Shown here piece after piece: positions 29,270-38,168 of a DNA stretch of 64,000 nt (its first letter is position 1; each line of letters begins with the position of its first letter). A program made the position numbers and the translations under genes. The notes beneath the pieces are model-generated. The model had not been told where the DNA came from and ran no database searches. It saw only the letters and a list, made by a program, of their open reading frames with translations. Origin of the DNA: Marinospirillum celere (GTDB lineage Bacteria > Pseudomonadota > Gammaproteobacteria > Pseudomonadales > Halomonadaceae); contig NZ_FOLH01000003.1 of assembly GCF_900112235.1 (NCBI RefSeq), positions 186,001-250,000 on the forward strand, in the 5' to 3' direction.

Positions 29270-29809
29270 ATGCTGGACGATTTCCCACTCAAGCAGCTGG
29301 TTACCAGCCACAAGGACTTTCCCAAGAAAGGCTATACCACGCGTGACCTTTCTGGGCTGCTGTATGAGCCCAAAGCCCTGCAAATCATTACCGACACCTT
29401 TGCCCACAGGTACGTCGACTCACCAGCCACCCATCTGATTGTCCTTAAGGGCAGAGGCACCATGTTTGCTGCCGTCCTGGCTTATAAACTCAACCTGCCC
29501 CTGGTGTTGATTCGGGACCTGGGTGAAGAGCCAGGAGATGTGCTTTTTGAACGTGCACCCAGCTCAGGTGGAGACCGCACCCTGGAAATGCGTGAAGGGC
29601 TGATCAAAGAAGGCGATCAAGTCCTTTTATTTGATGACATCCTGTCCACTGGGGGTAGTCTGATTGCCGCTGCCGCCCTCCTCAGACGCCAGGGCGCAGA
29701 AATTCATGAAGTTGCCACCCTCATTGATCTACCTGATAAAGGCGGCAGTTCGCGCTTACAGGAAATCGATGTTTCCACCTACTCTCTAATGGCCTTTGAG
29801 GGCGACTAA
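29270..29809 (+). CDS. apt: Adenine phosphoribosyltransferase homologue (diverged)
   Basis: A 179-residue type I phosphoribosyltransferase. The PRPP-binding loop is 'VLLFDDILSTGGSLIAAAALL', and the N-terminal 'DFPKKGYTTRDLSGLL' parallels the 'FPxxGVxFRDITPLL' of Apt. The usual ARGF element is replaced by 'LKGRGTMFA', and the flexible-loop region reads 'FERAPSSGGDRTLEMR'. Apt salvages adenine to AMP; the position after anr is conserved in pseudomonads, which supports orthology, but the altered motif leaves substrate open. AAGGAGG stands 9 bases before the ATG, an unusually strong Shine-Dalgarno. Confidence 0.8.
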   Translation: MLDDFPLKQLVTSHKDFPKKGYTTRDLSGLLYEPKALQIITDTFAHRYVDSPATHLIVLKGRGTMFAAVLAYKLNLPLVLIRDLGEEPGDVLFERAPSSGGDRTLEMREGLIKEGDQVLLFDDILSTGGSLIAAAALLRRQGAEIHEVATLIDLPDKGGSSRLQEIDVSTYSLMAFEGD

Positions 29810-29818
29810 AAGCTTTCT

Positions 29819-30673
29819 CTAGGCTTCGCTAACCAGCTGGTCAATCAATTGAATACGATTGGCTAGCGCCTCTTCCCGTTTAGCCTCCAAGCCCTGGAAA
29901 TCAAAAAGCCGGGTGTCGGCCAACTGAGAAGGGGCGACATTCTGCAAAGCATTAAAGAGGGTCTCAATTCGGCCCGGAAAGCGCTTGTCCCAGTCCTGAA
30001 GCATTTCCTTGATGACTTGGCGCTGTAGGTTTTCTTGAGACCCGCAGAGGTTGCAGGGAATAATGGGAAACTCCATCAGCTCCGCAAACTCCTGGATATC
30101 TTTTTCCTTACAGTAGGCCAAAGGACGGATGACGATATTTTTGTTGTCATCCGATAAAAGCTTAGGCGGCATGGATTTAATGCTGCCGCCAAAAAACAAA
30201 TTCAAAAACAGGGTTTCCAGCAGGTCATCGCGATGATGGCCCAAGGCAATTTTGGTTGCGCCTATTTCTTCGGCAAAGCCGTAGAGACTTCCCCTGCGCA
30301 GACGCGAACAAAGCCCGCAGGTCGTTTTACCTTCAGGAATTTTTTCTTTAACGATGCTATAGGTATCTTTTTCCAGGATATGAAAAGCCACATCCAGGCT
30401 TTGCAGGTATTCAGGCAGCACCTCTTCAGGAAAACCGGGCTGTTTCTGATCCAGGTTAACGGCGACCAGCTCAAAGTTCACTGGCGCACTCTTCTGCAAG
30501 CCCATCAGGATATGCAAAAGCGTATAGGAATCCTTGCCCCCTGACAGACAAACCATGACCTTGTCACCTTCCTGGATCATATCGTAGTCAGCAATCGCCT
30601 GTCCGGTCTGCCGCCGCAGCCGTTTTTGCAGCTTATTGAACTCTTTTTTGGCCTTGGGTAGCAGTTCCTGCAT
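29819..30673 (-). CDS. ttcA: tRNA 2-thiocytidine biosynthesis protein
   Basis: A 284-residue PP-loop ATPase that thiolates C32 of certain tRNAs. '[16 protein letters not shown]' is the PP-loop; '[10 protein letters not shown]' and '[13 protein letters not shown]' hold the cysteines of the iron-sulfur cluster and catalysis. '[17 protein letters not shown]' is typical of TtcA. It converges on apt with a gap of 9 bases. Confidence 0.95.
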   Translation of the reverse strand: MQELLPKAKKEFNKLQKRLRRQTGQAIADYDMIQEGDKVMVCLSGGKDSYTLLHILMGLQKSAPVNFELVAVNLDQKQPGFPEEVLPEYLQSLDVAFHILEKDTYSIVKEKIPEGKTTCGLCSRLRRGSLYGFAEEIGATKIALGHHRDDLLETLFLNLFFGGSIKSMPPKLLSDDNKNIVIRPLAYCKEKDIQEFAELMEFPIIPCNLCGSQENLQRQVIKEMLQDWDKRFPGRIETLFNALQNVAPSQLADTRLFDFQGLEAKREEALANRIQLIDQLVSEA

Positions 30674-30819
30674 GAGTATACCTCTAGGGTTTTGCTTTAA
30701 AGGTGGGCAAATTAACTAAAGCAGCATTAAATGTAAATGCTCTAAGCGTTTTCTAACCCATCAGGCCCTGTTAAGATCCAAGTCTGGGACTGATTATCCA
30801 GCTTAAGGTTTGTATCAAA

Positions 30820-31425
30820 ATGACGGCGTTACAAGAAACTCGGCTTTTCGAGGAAATTCTGGAAGTGCTCCAGGAATTTCCCGAGGGAGTCAATGAACAC
30901 TCACTACTCAAACAGCTGGACCAGAAGGGTACCGTAACCCTGGAAGCTGACACCTTCAGCGACAACGTCAAACTCTTCCGAACCCACTTTCTGCTCTACA
31001 ATGCACTTTATCAGTTGCGTGACGACCTCTGGCGTACTGCTCGGGGCCATCTGGAGATAACTGCTGTGCGCATTCAATTACAGCCCTACAATCCTGGGCA
31101 GGCTGCACTTCAGCAACATGACCCTATGCGCGACTATTATCTGGACATCGAACAGCTTGAGAAAACCACGCAGCAGGATATAGAAACTGCTTTGAACAAT
31201 TTCTGGAAACGCCTCCACCAGGAAAGTGTTTTCACGGGTGGCGGCCTTAAAGCCAAGGCTCTGGAAACCCTGGGCCTAAGTGAAGGTGTTACCGCCAAAC
31301 AAATAAAACTCAGCTACCGCCGCCTGGCAATGCAGCACCATCCCGACCGTGGCGGTGATCCTGAAAAACTGCAAGACATCAATGAAGCCATGGAAGTTTT
31401 GAAACCCTTGCTTAAATCCTCTTGA
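30820..31425 (+). CDS. DnaJ-related protein with C-terminal J domain
   Basis: 201 residues. The N-terminal 140 residues match the DNAJ-related domain ('LFEEILEVLQEFPEGVNEHSLLKQL', 'FRTHFLLYNALYQLRDDLW'). The last 55 residues form a J domain with the HPD motif in 'YRRLAMQHHPDRGGDPEKLQ'. Such proteins should stimulate an Hsp70 (DnaK or HscA) ATPase, but the partner and client are unknown. Divergent from ttcA and followed 18 bases later by the deacetylase gene. Confidence 0.85.
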   Translation: MTALQETRLFEEILEVLQEFPEGVNEHSLLKQLDQKGTVTLEADTFSDNVKLFRTHFLLYNALYQLRDDLWRTARGHLEITAVRIQLQPYNPGQAALQQHDPMRDYYLDIEQLEKTTQQDIETALNNFWKRLHQESVFTGGGLKAKALETLGLSEGVTAKQIKLSYRRLAMQHHPDRGGDPEKLQDINEAMEVLKPLLKSS

Positions 31426-31443
31426 CCACTAGGGAACCTGAGT

Positions 31444-32532
31444 ATGCGCCAAGTAAGCTTATTGATTCTGTTACTAACCGGCCTGATTTGGACCACTCAA
31501 AGCTGGGCCGAAGAAACCCCACGCTTTCATGCATCAATTCTGATGTACCATCACATCAGCAGCTCGACACCACCTTCTACCAGCACACCCAGCAAAACCT
31601 TTATTGAGCATTTGGATATGCTGGAAAGAGATGGCTTTGAAGTTTGGCCTTTGGATCGTGTTGTCGAGCGTATCCAGCGCCGTAGACCCCTGCCAGACAA
31701 GATAGCCGTACTCACCTTCGATGATGCCTATATCAGCGTCTATGAAACCGCTATGCCGATTATGGAAGAAAGAGGACTGCCCTACACGATTTTCGTGAAT
31801 GCAGATCCAATCAATCGTGACCGCCCTCTTTATATGAGCTGGGATCAACTGCGTGAGGCCAAGGAAAAAGGCGCAATCATTGCCAACCACACCCTCAACC
31901 ACCCACACATGGTTCGCAAGCAAGAAGGCGAAAGTCAAGAAGAATGGCTAGAGCGGATGCGCCATGAAGTTGAAGAAAACCAGCGCCAGTTAATCGACCA
32001 ATTGGGTACTGCTCCCAAACTCTTTGCCTACCCCTATGGTGAATACAATCCTGAGCTGGAAAAACTGCTCAGAGACCTGGGCTATGTGGCCTTTGGTCAG
32101 CATTCCGGCCCGGCAAGCCCTTTTACCTCACTCCAGGCCCTTCCAAGGTATGCAGCCAATGGCATTTTTGCCAACCCCAACACGCTAAGAACCAAGCTGC
32201 ATGCACTGCCCTTCCCACTAACTTCTGAATCACCCGCCTCAGGGGTGCTCGAAGCTGAAGAAAGGCGTCCCACGCTGGAGTTCACTATGGCAGAAGGGGA
32301 TTATCGCCTTAATCAGCTGCGCTGTTATGGGCCAGGTGCAGAAGTCCTGGATGTACGCACCCGCAGGCAGGATGATGGTAGCGTCAAGGTAACGGTCAAC
32401 ACCAACAAAGCCTTAAACCCAGGACGTCCACGTTATAACTGCACCGCTCCCCATAGCGCTGAAAACCGCTGGTTCTGGTTTTCACGCCAATGGATGCTGC
32501 CACGCCGGGATGGCAGCTGGTACGAAGGTTAA
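31444..32532 (+). CDS. Exported polysaccharide deacetylase (NodB fold)
   Basis: 362 residues with a signal peptide (MRQVSLLILLLTGLIWTT, cleavage near SWA). Residues about 30-230 are a carbohydrate esterase family 4 domain: 'ILMYHHIS', 'KIAVLTFDDAYISVYETAMP' (the TFDD metal/base motif), 'ANHTLNHPHM' (H-x3-H metal ligands) and 'FAYPYGEYNPEL'. Residues about 255-362 form a separate, probably all-beta domain that I do not recognise. The substrate (N-acetylated glycan such as biofilm PNAG or peptidoglycan) is not determined. Confidence 0.85.
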   Translation: MRQVSLLILLLTGLIWTTQSWAEETPRFHASILMYHHISSSTPPSTSTPSKTFIEHLDMLERDGFEVWPLDRVVERIQRRRPLPDKIAVLTFDDAYISVYETAMPIMEERGLPYTIFVNADPINRDRPLYMSWDQLREAKEKGAIIANHTLNHPHMVRKQEGESQEEWLERMRHEVEENQRQLIDQLGTAPKLFAYPYGEYNPELEKLLRDLGYVAFGQHSGPASPFTSLQALPRYAANGIFANPNTLRTKLHALPFPLTSESPASGVLEAEERRPTLEFTMAEGDYRLNQLRCYGPGAEVLDVRTRRQDDGSVKVTVNTNKALNPGRPRYNCTAPHSAENRWFWFSRQWMLPRRDGSWYEG

Positions 32533-32548
32533 GGCATCACAGCAGGGG

Positions 32549-33172
32549 TCAGCAGGTAGGTACTGGCCCCTTTAATAAGCGCACATACATCAGGGCGGTG
32601 GTAATCGCATCCCCCAAGGCGGAATGCCGCTCTCCCACCATGGGTACGCCCAGTTTCTCAGCAATTTTCTCAAAATGCAGGTCTGGCTGAAGTTCAGGAT
32701 TGGCACGGCGAACCTTATCCAGATAACAATTGGAAAGCTCCAGGGTCTTGTTGGGCAGGCTAAAACCAAACCTGGGGCGAATAAAGCGGTTTAAAACCGT
32801 AATATCATAATTGATGTAGTAGCCCATAATCGGACGATTGCCGACAAAATGCAGCAGCTGATCCAAGGCATCGGTAAGTATTTCGCCGCCACGCAAATCG
32901 ACACCACGAATACGGTGGATTTTAATTGAATCACCGGTCAGGCTATCTGGTTTTTGTAATTTGATATCCAGCTTATCACTGGTCAACACTTGAGTGCCCT
33001 TGATCTTAACCGCAGCGATGGAAACCAGCTCCGCTTTTTGCGGGTCCAGATCCGTCATTTCGCAATCCAGGGCCACCACTTCGTCCCCCTCATAGGGTTC
33101 AAAGAGAAAGGAAAACTCACCATCCTTTTGTGTCCACTTGTCCGTTGCACTTCTAATTGTTTTTAAAACCAT
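32549..33172 (-). CDS. DEDDh-type 3'-5' exonuclease (DnaQ-like)
   Basis: A 207-residue exonuclease domain protein. 'VALDCEMTDLDPQKAELVSIAAV' gives the first D-x-E, 'GYYINYDITVLNRFI' the second motif and 'HSALGDAITTALMYVRLL' the final H-x4-D. It is not the replicative proofreading subunit, judging by context. It lies 22 bases after the DUF294/CBS gene, a pair that recurs beside acetate-uptake genes in gammaproteobacteria (recollection). Confidence 0.85.
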   Translation of the reverse strand: MVLKTIRSATDKWTQKDGEFSFLFEPYEGDEVVALDCEMTDLDPQKAELVSIAAVKIKGTQVLTSDKLDIKLQKPDSLTGDSIKIHRIRGVDLRGGEILTDALDQLLHFVGNRPIMGYYINYDITVLNRFIRPRFGFSLPNKTLELSNCYLDKVRRANPELQPDLHFEKIAEKLGVPMVGERHSALGDAITTALMYVRLLKGPVPTC

Positions 33173-33194
33173 GACAGCTCACCCCAAATTATTG

Positions 33195-35030
33195 TTATCT
33201 TTCAAGATGGTAGCGGTGCGACATACGCGACTTGAATTCCTTGACCAGATGCAGCGCTTCACGCAGCAGGTCTCGATCCAATTTATTTAAATTCACGGCA
33301 CTGACCAGGTTGGCTTCATCCATAGCCACCTCACCTCTTTGTGCACGCAACTGTTGCTGCAGTCGCAGGGTGCTCATCACCGCTAAAGCTTCAGCCAAAT
33401 CCTCGGCAAATTTCTTCTTGATAATCTTTCTTTCTGCCAGCTTTTCAAGGCGCTGAAACGTATTGGTTTCACGCAGCTTATGCTGCAACGACATGGTCCT
33501 TACACCATGGACAATCGGAAAAATGCCGCCTTTCTTGATATCCATTCCATCGGAATTTTTTAAGCCACCAAAAAATGTCAAAGGTGTGCTGAAACGGCGC
33601 AAGGGCATTGCAAAATAAGAGTAAAAAACCTCGTTACCTTCCAGTTTAGTAAATAACTGATCCCTTACCCGATTAAACAAGCGGGTATCTCCCGCAACCG
33701 CATGGGCATCCACAAAGATCGCAAGATTCATCAAGCCAGTGCCCTCTACAGAACCCGACCACTGAGCCAGTTTTTTATTCCATTGGGACTCAGTCATCAC
33801 CCACTCGGGGTTGGAAACCATGATATTTCCAGGACAGAGCGGATAACCAAATTCCAGCAGGGTCGCAGTAAACTTATCCATCACCTTGCTGCACTCAGGC
33901 CAATCCAGGTCATCGGCAAGGATCAGCGCATTATCTTGATCCGTTTTCAAAACCTGCTCGCCGCGCCCTTCACTACCCATAACCAATAGACAGCACTTTT
34001 GACGAATTTCTTCTGGGACCAACTGTTCAAAGGCCTTGGCAATAATCCGGCCATTCAAAGCGGCCAGCAAATCCATGGCAAAACGTATTTTGACGCCCTG
34101 AGAAACCAGACCGCTGACCAAAGCGGTTGTCCCTTTAGCAGCCCGAGCCAGCTCAAACAAGTTGGATGCTCTTTCGATCTGCAAACCAATAACATGCGAT
34201 TGACTGGAGAAGAAACTAAGCACATCGGTCAACTCAACCAAACCGGCCAGCTGTGATCCTTCAAAAACAACAACCCGCTGTATTTTGTGGCGGGTCATCA
34301 AAACCAAGGCATTAAACAGGAAGTCATCAAATTGAACGGTCAGCAGCTTATAGCTGGCCAGATCACAGATATCAGTATCCAGCCCCAGGTTATTCAGAAC
34401 CACTCCTTCCAGCAAATCCGTACGGGTGACCATGCCATACTGGTCGCCCTTGCGAACCAGCAGACAATCAGCCTGCTGCTCTCTCATGGTGGCTGTTGCC
34501 TGGCTGATACTGGTGCCCGCTTCCAGAACTACGGCATCACGCAACACCGAAGCACCCACCTTGGCCAGCATAAAGGCGGACATATCGCCGCCCCCTTGCT
34601 GCTTGCTACGCCGACTTTCCAGCAAGCGGGCTTTTTCAGCCAGTGTATTCTGAAAGTAGGCGGCAAAAGCCGGGTTATCATCGAGGAATTTTAAAAACAG
34701 AGACTTGGGCAACAACCAAACAATGGTTTCTTCCAGCGTACGAAAGGTGTAACGGCTGGAACCATTAATAATACTGATCGCCCCAAAGATATCTTCCTGG
34801 GCATATTCACGGATAACCCCGCTGTCAGGGTCATCAGCTTCTATTTTTGTATCTATCTCTGCAACCGCGCCCTTCATGACCACAAAAACGTAATCACTAC
34901 TCTGGCCAGTCTCGATAATGATTTCATTTTTACCAAAATAGCCAATATCCAGACTCGTCAGCAACTGCTGCTGTTCAGCGTCCGTCAAAAGGTCAAAAGG
35001 CGGATGCGAAATGTCGAATTCGTTGCTCAT
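33195..35030 (-). CDS. cNMP-binding/CBS/DUF294 putative nucleotidyltransferase
   Basis: A 611-residue cytoplasmic protein with four parts: a CAP-type cyclic-nucleotide fold (about 15-130, 'FVVMKGAVAEIDTK'), a CBS pair (about 160-285), a GlnD-like nucleotidyltransferase domain (about 310-450, 'LVMGSEGRGEQVLKTDQDNAL', with the GSEGRxEQ and TDQD residues) and a helical DUF294_C domain. The design suggests a signal-responsive nucleotidylyl-transferase acting on a protein; target unknown. The location beside the acetate symporter and CrbSR suggests a role in acetate metabolism, which is inference. Confidence 0.88.
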   Translation of the reverse strand: MSNEFDISHPPFDLLTDAEQQQLLTSLDIGYFGKNEIIIETGQSSDYVFVVMKGAVAEIDTKIEADDPDSGVIREYAQEDIFGAISIINGSSRYTFRTLEETIVWLLPKSLFLKFLDDNPAFAAYFQNTLAEKARLLESRRSKQQGGGDMSAFMLAKVGASVLRDAVVLEAGTSISQATATMREQQADCLLVRKGDQYGMVTRTDLLEGVVLNNLGLDTDICDLASYKLLTVQFDDFLFNALVLMTRHKIQRVVVFEGSQLAGLVELTDVLSFFSSQSHVIGLQIERASNLFELARAAKGTTALVSGLVSQGVKIRFAMDLLAALNGRIIAKAFEQLVPEEIRQKCCLLVMGSEGRGEQVLKTDQDNALILADDLDWPECSKVMDKFTATLLEFGYPLCPGNIMVSNPEWVMTESQWNKKLAQWSGSVEGTGLMNLAIFVDAHAVAGDTRLFNRVRDQLFTKLEGNEVFYSYFAMPLRRFSTPLTFFGGLKNSDGMDIKKGGIFPIVHGVRTMSLQHKLRETNTFQRLEKLAERKIIKKKFAEDLAEALAVMSTLRLQQQLRAQRGEVAMDEANLVSAVNLNKLDRDLLREALHLVKEFKSRMSHRYHLER

Positions 35031-35163
35031 GGTGCTTATCCTTGTTATTGGAGCCTTGCCCTGGAGCTTCTCTCAGGGCTAACGAGATCCTTCATCCATG
35101 ATTTTTATTATGGTTATTTGAATGTAACAAACACCTGAGCTGGCTGTAAGCCGTACTTTAGTC

Positions 35164-35685
35164 TCAGCTTCCTGAGCTGTTTTCGCAGATCGCAAGATAC
35201 AAGGGATCCGAGCTACTAAGGCGCCTTAAATCATCAAGTTGCAGCTCGCGTTCCGCCTTCATAGGAACCAGTTCACGGTTGTCACAATTCAGCACAAAGG
35301 GCTGGCTACGCACCTGATCGACATGCTGCTTTTGGAAACGGTAAAGCATGAATTCCGTCACTCTTTCTCCATTTAGCTCACTCTGACGAATGCTTGATTC
35401 ATCTAAAACCGTGAAGGCTGAAGTCATGGGGACTACCAGTGTCCAGGGGCGCCAAAAGTTCTCCTGTGTCTCTGAAGAGACGACTCTGGCCTCACTGGGC
35501 AACTGGGTTTGTTTATGCTCAAACCAACCATATTCAATGTTAATTTGGTAACCCAGCATCCCCAGGCCAGCAAAAACAGGGATGATCCATTTGGGCAAGC
35601 GCTGCCCACTCAGCTTACGCAGTAAAAGCGCCACACCGGCTGCAGCCAAACCAGCAAATACTGCTGCAATCAAATGCCAGATCAT
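35164..35685 (-). CDS. Small membrane-anchored protein of unknown function
   Basis: 173 residues. Two N-terminal hydrophobic helices (about 3-22, 'LIAAVFAGLAAAGVALLL', and 33-50, 'WIIPVFAGLGMLGYQINI') are followed by a soluble domain of about 120 residues with two cysteines ('NCDNRELVPM', 'AICENS'). I do not recognise a family. It lies between the symporter terminator and the DUF294 gene, all on the minus strand, so it may belong to the acetate block. The reading frame has normal codon use. Confidence 0.7.
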   Translation of the reverse strand: MIWHLIAAVFAGLAAAGVALLLRKLSGQRLPKWIIPVFAGLGMLGYQINIEYGWFEHKQTQLPSEARVVSSETQENFWRPWTLVVPMTSAFTVLDESSIRQSELNGERVTEFMLYRFQKQHVDQVRSQPFVLNCDNRELVPMKAERELQLDDLRRLSSSDPLYLAICENSSGS

Positions 35686-35704
35686 AAAATACTTTCCTCA
35701 AAAT

Positions 35705-35735
35705 AAGTCGGGCTTCCTAAACAGGAAGCCCGATT
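35705..35735. terminator. Intrinsic terminator after the symporter gene
   Basis: A 10-bp perfect stem (CGGGCTTCCT at 35709-35718, complement at 35723-35732) with loop AAAC. The T-run is better on the plus strand; on the minus strand, the direction of the symporter operon, it is followed by ACTTATTTT. Confidence 0.7.
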
Positions 35736-35785
35736 TTGCTTTAACCCTCAACAGAAATCCATCTGCTTTTCAGGTTAATTACCAC

Positions 35786-37582
35786 TTAGTGATCAACAGC
35801 ACCACCAGCACCTTTGGGGTAGCGCACGCTTTCAACCAGCTCTTGAATTTCAGCAGGCGGAGCGGCGGTTACCTTGGCTACTGCGAAGGCAGTACCGAAG
35901 TTCAGCATGGCACCCACAGCACCGAAGGACAGAGGCGAAATACCGAACAGCCAGTTGTCAGGTGTGTTAGGCAGCATGTTGGTTCCTGGAATGAACAGCC
36001 AACCCAGGTAGGTGAAGATGTACAGCAGGGTAGAGATCAGACCTACCAGCATACCTGCAATCGCACCCTTGTCGTTCATCTTGATGGAGAAGATACCCAT
36101 CATCAACGCTGGGAAGATGGACGCTGCTGCGATACCAAAGGCCAAGGCCACCGTCTGTGCCGCAAACCCAGGCGGATTCAGACCCAGATAGGTTGCGAGG
36201 AGGATCGCTGCTGCCATAGAGAAGCGGGCAGCCATAACCTCGCCCTTCTCACTGATATCAGGCTTGATGGTCTTCTTGATCAAATCGTGACTGATCGCTG
36301 AAGAGATTGCCAACAACAGACCTGCAGCAGTTGACAGAGCCGCGGCGATACCACCAGCAGCAACCAAACCGATTACCCAGGGTGGCAGGTTGGCAATTTC
36401 AGGGTTAGCCAGCACCAGGATATCGTTGTTAACACTCAGCTCATTGCCTTCCCAACCGCGTTCTGCAGCTGTTTCAGCAAAGTCAGGATTGGCATCATTG
36501 TAGAACTGGATGCGACCATCATTGTTCTTGTCAGTGAAGGTCAGCAGACCTGTATCTTCCCAGGTCCTCACCCAGTCAGGACGATCTTCATAAGCCAAGG
36601 GGTTAGCCAGAGCTTCTTCATAGTTCTCAACCTGGCCAGCCGCATCTGGGTAAACCGTAGTGATCAGGTTCAGACGCGCCATGGAAGCAACAGCAGGAGC
36701 TGTCAGGTAGAGGATAGCGATGAAGACCAGCGCCCAACCAGCAGACCAACGAGCATCAGCTACCTTGGGTACAGTGAAGAAGCGGATGATTACGTGAGGC
36801 AGACCAGCAGTACCAAACATCAGCGACAGGGTGAACAGAGTCATGTTCAGCTTGTTGGAGACGTCAGCGGCATAATCCTGGAAGCCCAGTTCAACCAGTA
36901 CTTCACTCAGCTTGGCCAGCAGAGGCATACCTGATTCAGTATGAGTGCTGAACATACCAAACATGGGGATGGGGTTGCCAGTCAGTTGCAGAGCAATGAA
37001 GACCGCAGGAATGGTGTAGGCAATGATCAATACAACGTACTGAGCAACCTGCGTGTAGGTAATACCCTTCATGCCACCAAATACGGCATAGAGGAATACG
37101 ATGGCGGCAGCAATCCAGATACCCGCTGCACTGGGGATTTCCAGGAAGCGAGAGAAGGCGACGCCAGCACCAGTCATCTGACCGATTACATAGGTTACCG
37201 AAGCAACAATCAGGCAGACAACCGCAATGTTACGCGCGGTATTGCTGTAGAAGCGGTCACCAATGAAGTCAGGCACAGTAAACTTGCCAAACTTACGCAG
37301 GTAAGGCGCCAGCAGCAGAGCCAGCAGCACATAACCACCGGTCCAACCCATCAGGAACGAGGAGTTGGCATAACCACCAGAAGCCAGCAGACCGGCCATG
37401 GAAATAAAGGACGCTGCAGACATCCAGTCAGCTGCAGTCGCCATACCGTTGGTAATGGGGTGTACACCACCACCAGCAACGTAGAACTCTTTGGTTGATC
37501 CGGCACGGGCCCAGATCGCGATACCTATGTAGAGTGCAAAGGATGCACCTACAAACAGAAGGTTGATTGCAAATTGACTCAT
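35786..37582 (-). CDS. Sodium:solute symporter, ActP-type (acetate/organic acid uptake), large subunit
   Basis: A 598-residue SSS-family transporter with about 13 helices. 'EFYVAGGGVHPITNGMATAADWMSAASFISMAG' is the N-terminal sodium-site region of ActP-like proteins. Between helices, residues about 303-400 form an acidic insert that carries an EF-hand-like loop at 351-362 ('DKNNDGRIQF'). It lies 6 bases downstream of a DUF4212 small subunit; such two-gene symporters are a distinct subgroup of the family. The neighbouring crbS, crbR and acs point to acetate or a similar short acid as substrate, which is inference. Confidence 0.88.
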   Translation of the reverse strand: MSQFAINLLFVGASFALYIGIAIWARAGSTKEFYVAGGGVHPITNGMATAADWMSAASFISMAGLLASGGYANSSFLMGWTGGYVLLALLLAPYLRKFGKFTVPDFIGDRFYSNTARNIAVVCLIVASVTYVIGQMTGAGVAFSRFLEIPSAAGIWIAAAIVFLYAVFGGMKGITYTQVAQYVVLIIAYTIPAVFIALQLTGNPIPMFGMFSTHTESGMPLLAKLSEVLVELGFQDYAADVSNKLNMTLFTLSLMFGTAGLPHVIIRFFTVPKVADARWSAGWALVFIAILYLTAPAVASMARLNLITTVYPDAAGQVENYEEALANPLAYEDRPDWVRTWEDTGLLTFTDKNNDGRIQFYNDANPDFAETAAERGWEGNELSVNNDILVLANPEIANLPPWVIGLVAAGGIAAALSTAAGLLLAISSAISHDLIKKTIKPDISEKGEVMAARFSMAAAILLATYLGLNPPGFAAQTVALAFGIAAASIFPALMMGIFSIKMNDKGAIAGMLVGLISTLLYIFTYLGWLFIPGTNMLPNTPDNWLFGISPLSFGAVGAMLNFGTAFAVAKVTAAPPAEIQELVESVRYPKGAGGAVDH

Positions 37583-37588
37583 GCAGGT

Positions 37589-37849
37589 TTACTCCCCAAG
37601 GCCAAATTTTTCATCGAGCTTGTTCATTTTCCAGGCATAGTGGAAAATGATCGCGATGAAACAAAGGATTGAGCCCTGTTGGGCAAACCAGAAACCCAAA
37701 TCGGTACCGCCAACAGGTATACCTGCCAAAAGCGGACGCAAAAGGATTGCAAAGCCGTAGGATACCAAAGCCCAGACGAACAGGCTTCCGAAGATCAGGC
37801 GAAGGTTCGCCGACCAGTAAGCAGCAGCATTGGATTTATCATCTGCCAT
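37589..37849 (-). CDS. DUF4212 symporter small subunit
   Basis: 86 residues with two helices ('LIFGSLFVWALVSYGFAILL' and 'GFWFAQQGSILCFIAIIFHYAW') and the family pattern 'YWSANLRLI', 'FWFAQQGSI', 'MNKLDEKFGL'. These small proteins accompany one class of SSS symporters. I chose the ATG at 37849 because GGAGAG lies 9 bases upstream; an ATG at 37864 overlaps that site and has none of its own. Confidence 0.87.
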   Translation of the reverse strand: MADDKSNAAAYWSANLRLIFGSLFVWALVSYGFAILLRPLLAGIPVGGTDLGFWFAQQGSILCFIAIIFHYAWKMNKLDEKFGLGE

Positions 37850-38168
37850 AGTGTTGCTCTCCATTTATTGTTATTGAGAGTTTTGGGGAAACGCCCAAAC
37901 GATTCTGCAAAAATATCTGTGTAAATGTAAGCCCCGACATTAGTAGTAAGCTGATCGTCGAATATCCAGAAAACAGCAGCTAGTTACTACTTATCAACAA
38001 CTTAGATGAAAAAGCAGAGACTCAACTGTGACCCTTGACCACAGGAAACAGTACAATGGTCTAATGGGATTCAGAAACGACTTGATTGACTGAGGTTAAT
38101 CCAGGGGTTCAATAACCACGGCAAGACGGCATAATAGCGGCTTTACCAACTCTGGACTGGAATTATCT
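37850..38168. other. 319-base divergent regulatory region between the symporter operon and crbS
   Basis: No coding frame is credible. It must contain both divergent promoters; a CATAAT near 38125-38130 with a poor -35 is the only plus-strand candidate. A GGTCTAATG sequence at 38058-38066 also occurs beside the acs promoter. Confidence 0.55.

Noticed and set aside
38027-38050. CRP-like site (TGTGA ... CCACA) upstream of crbS
   Set aside because: Spacing is 7 instead of 6 and the right half lacks the TCACA core.
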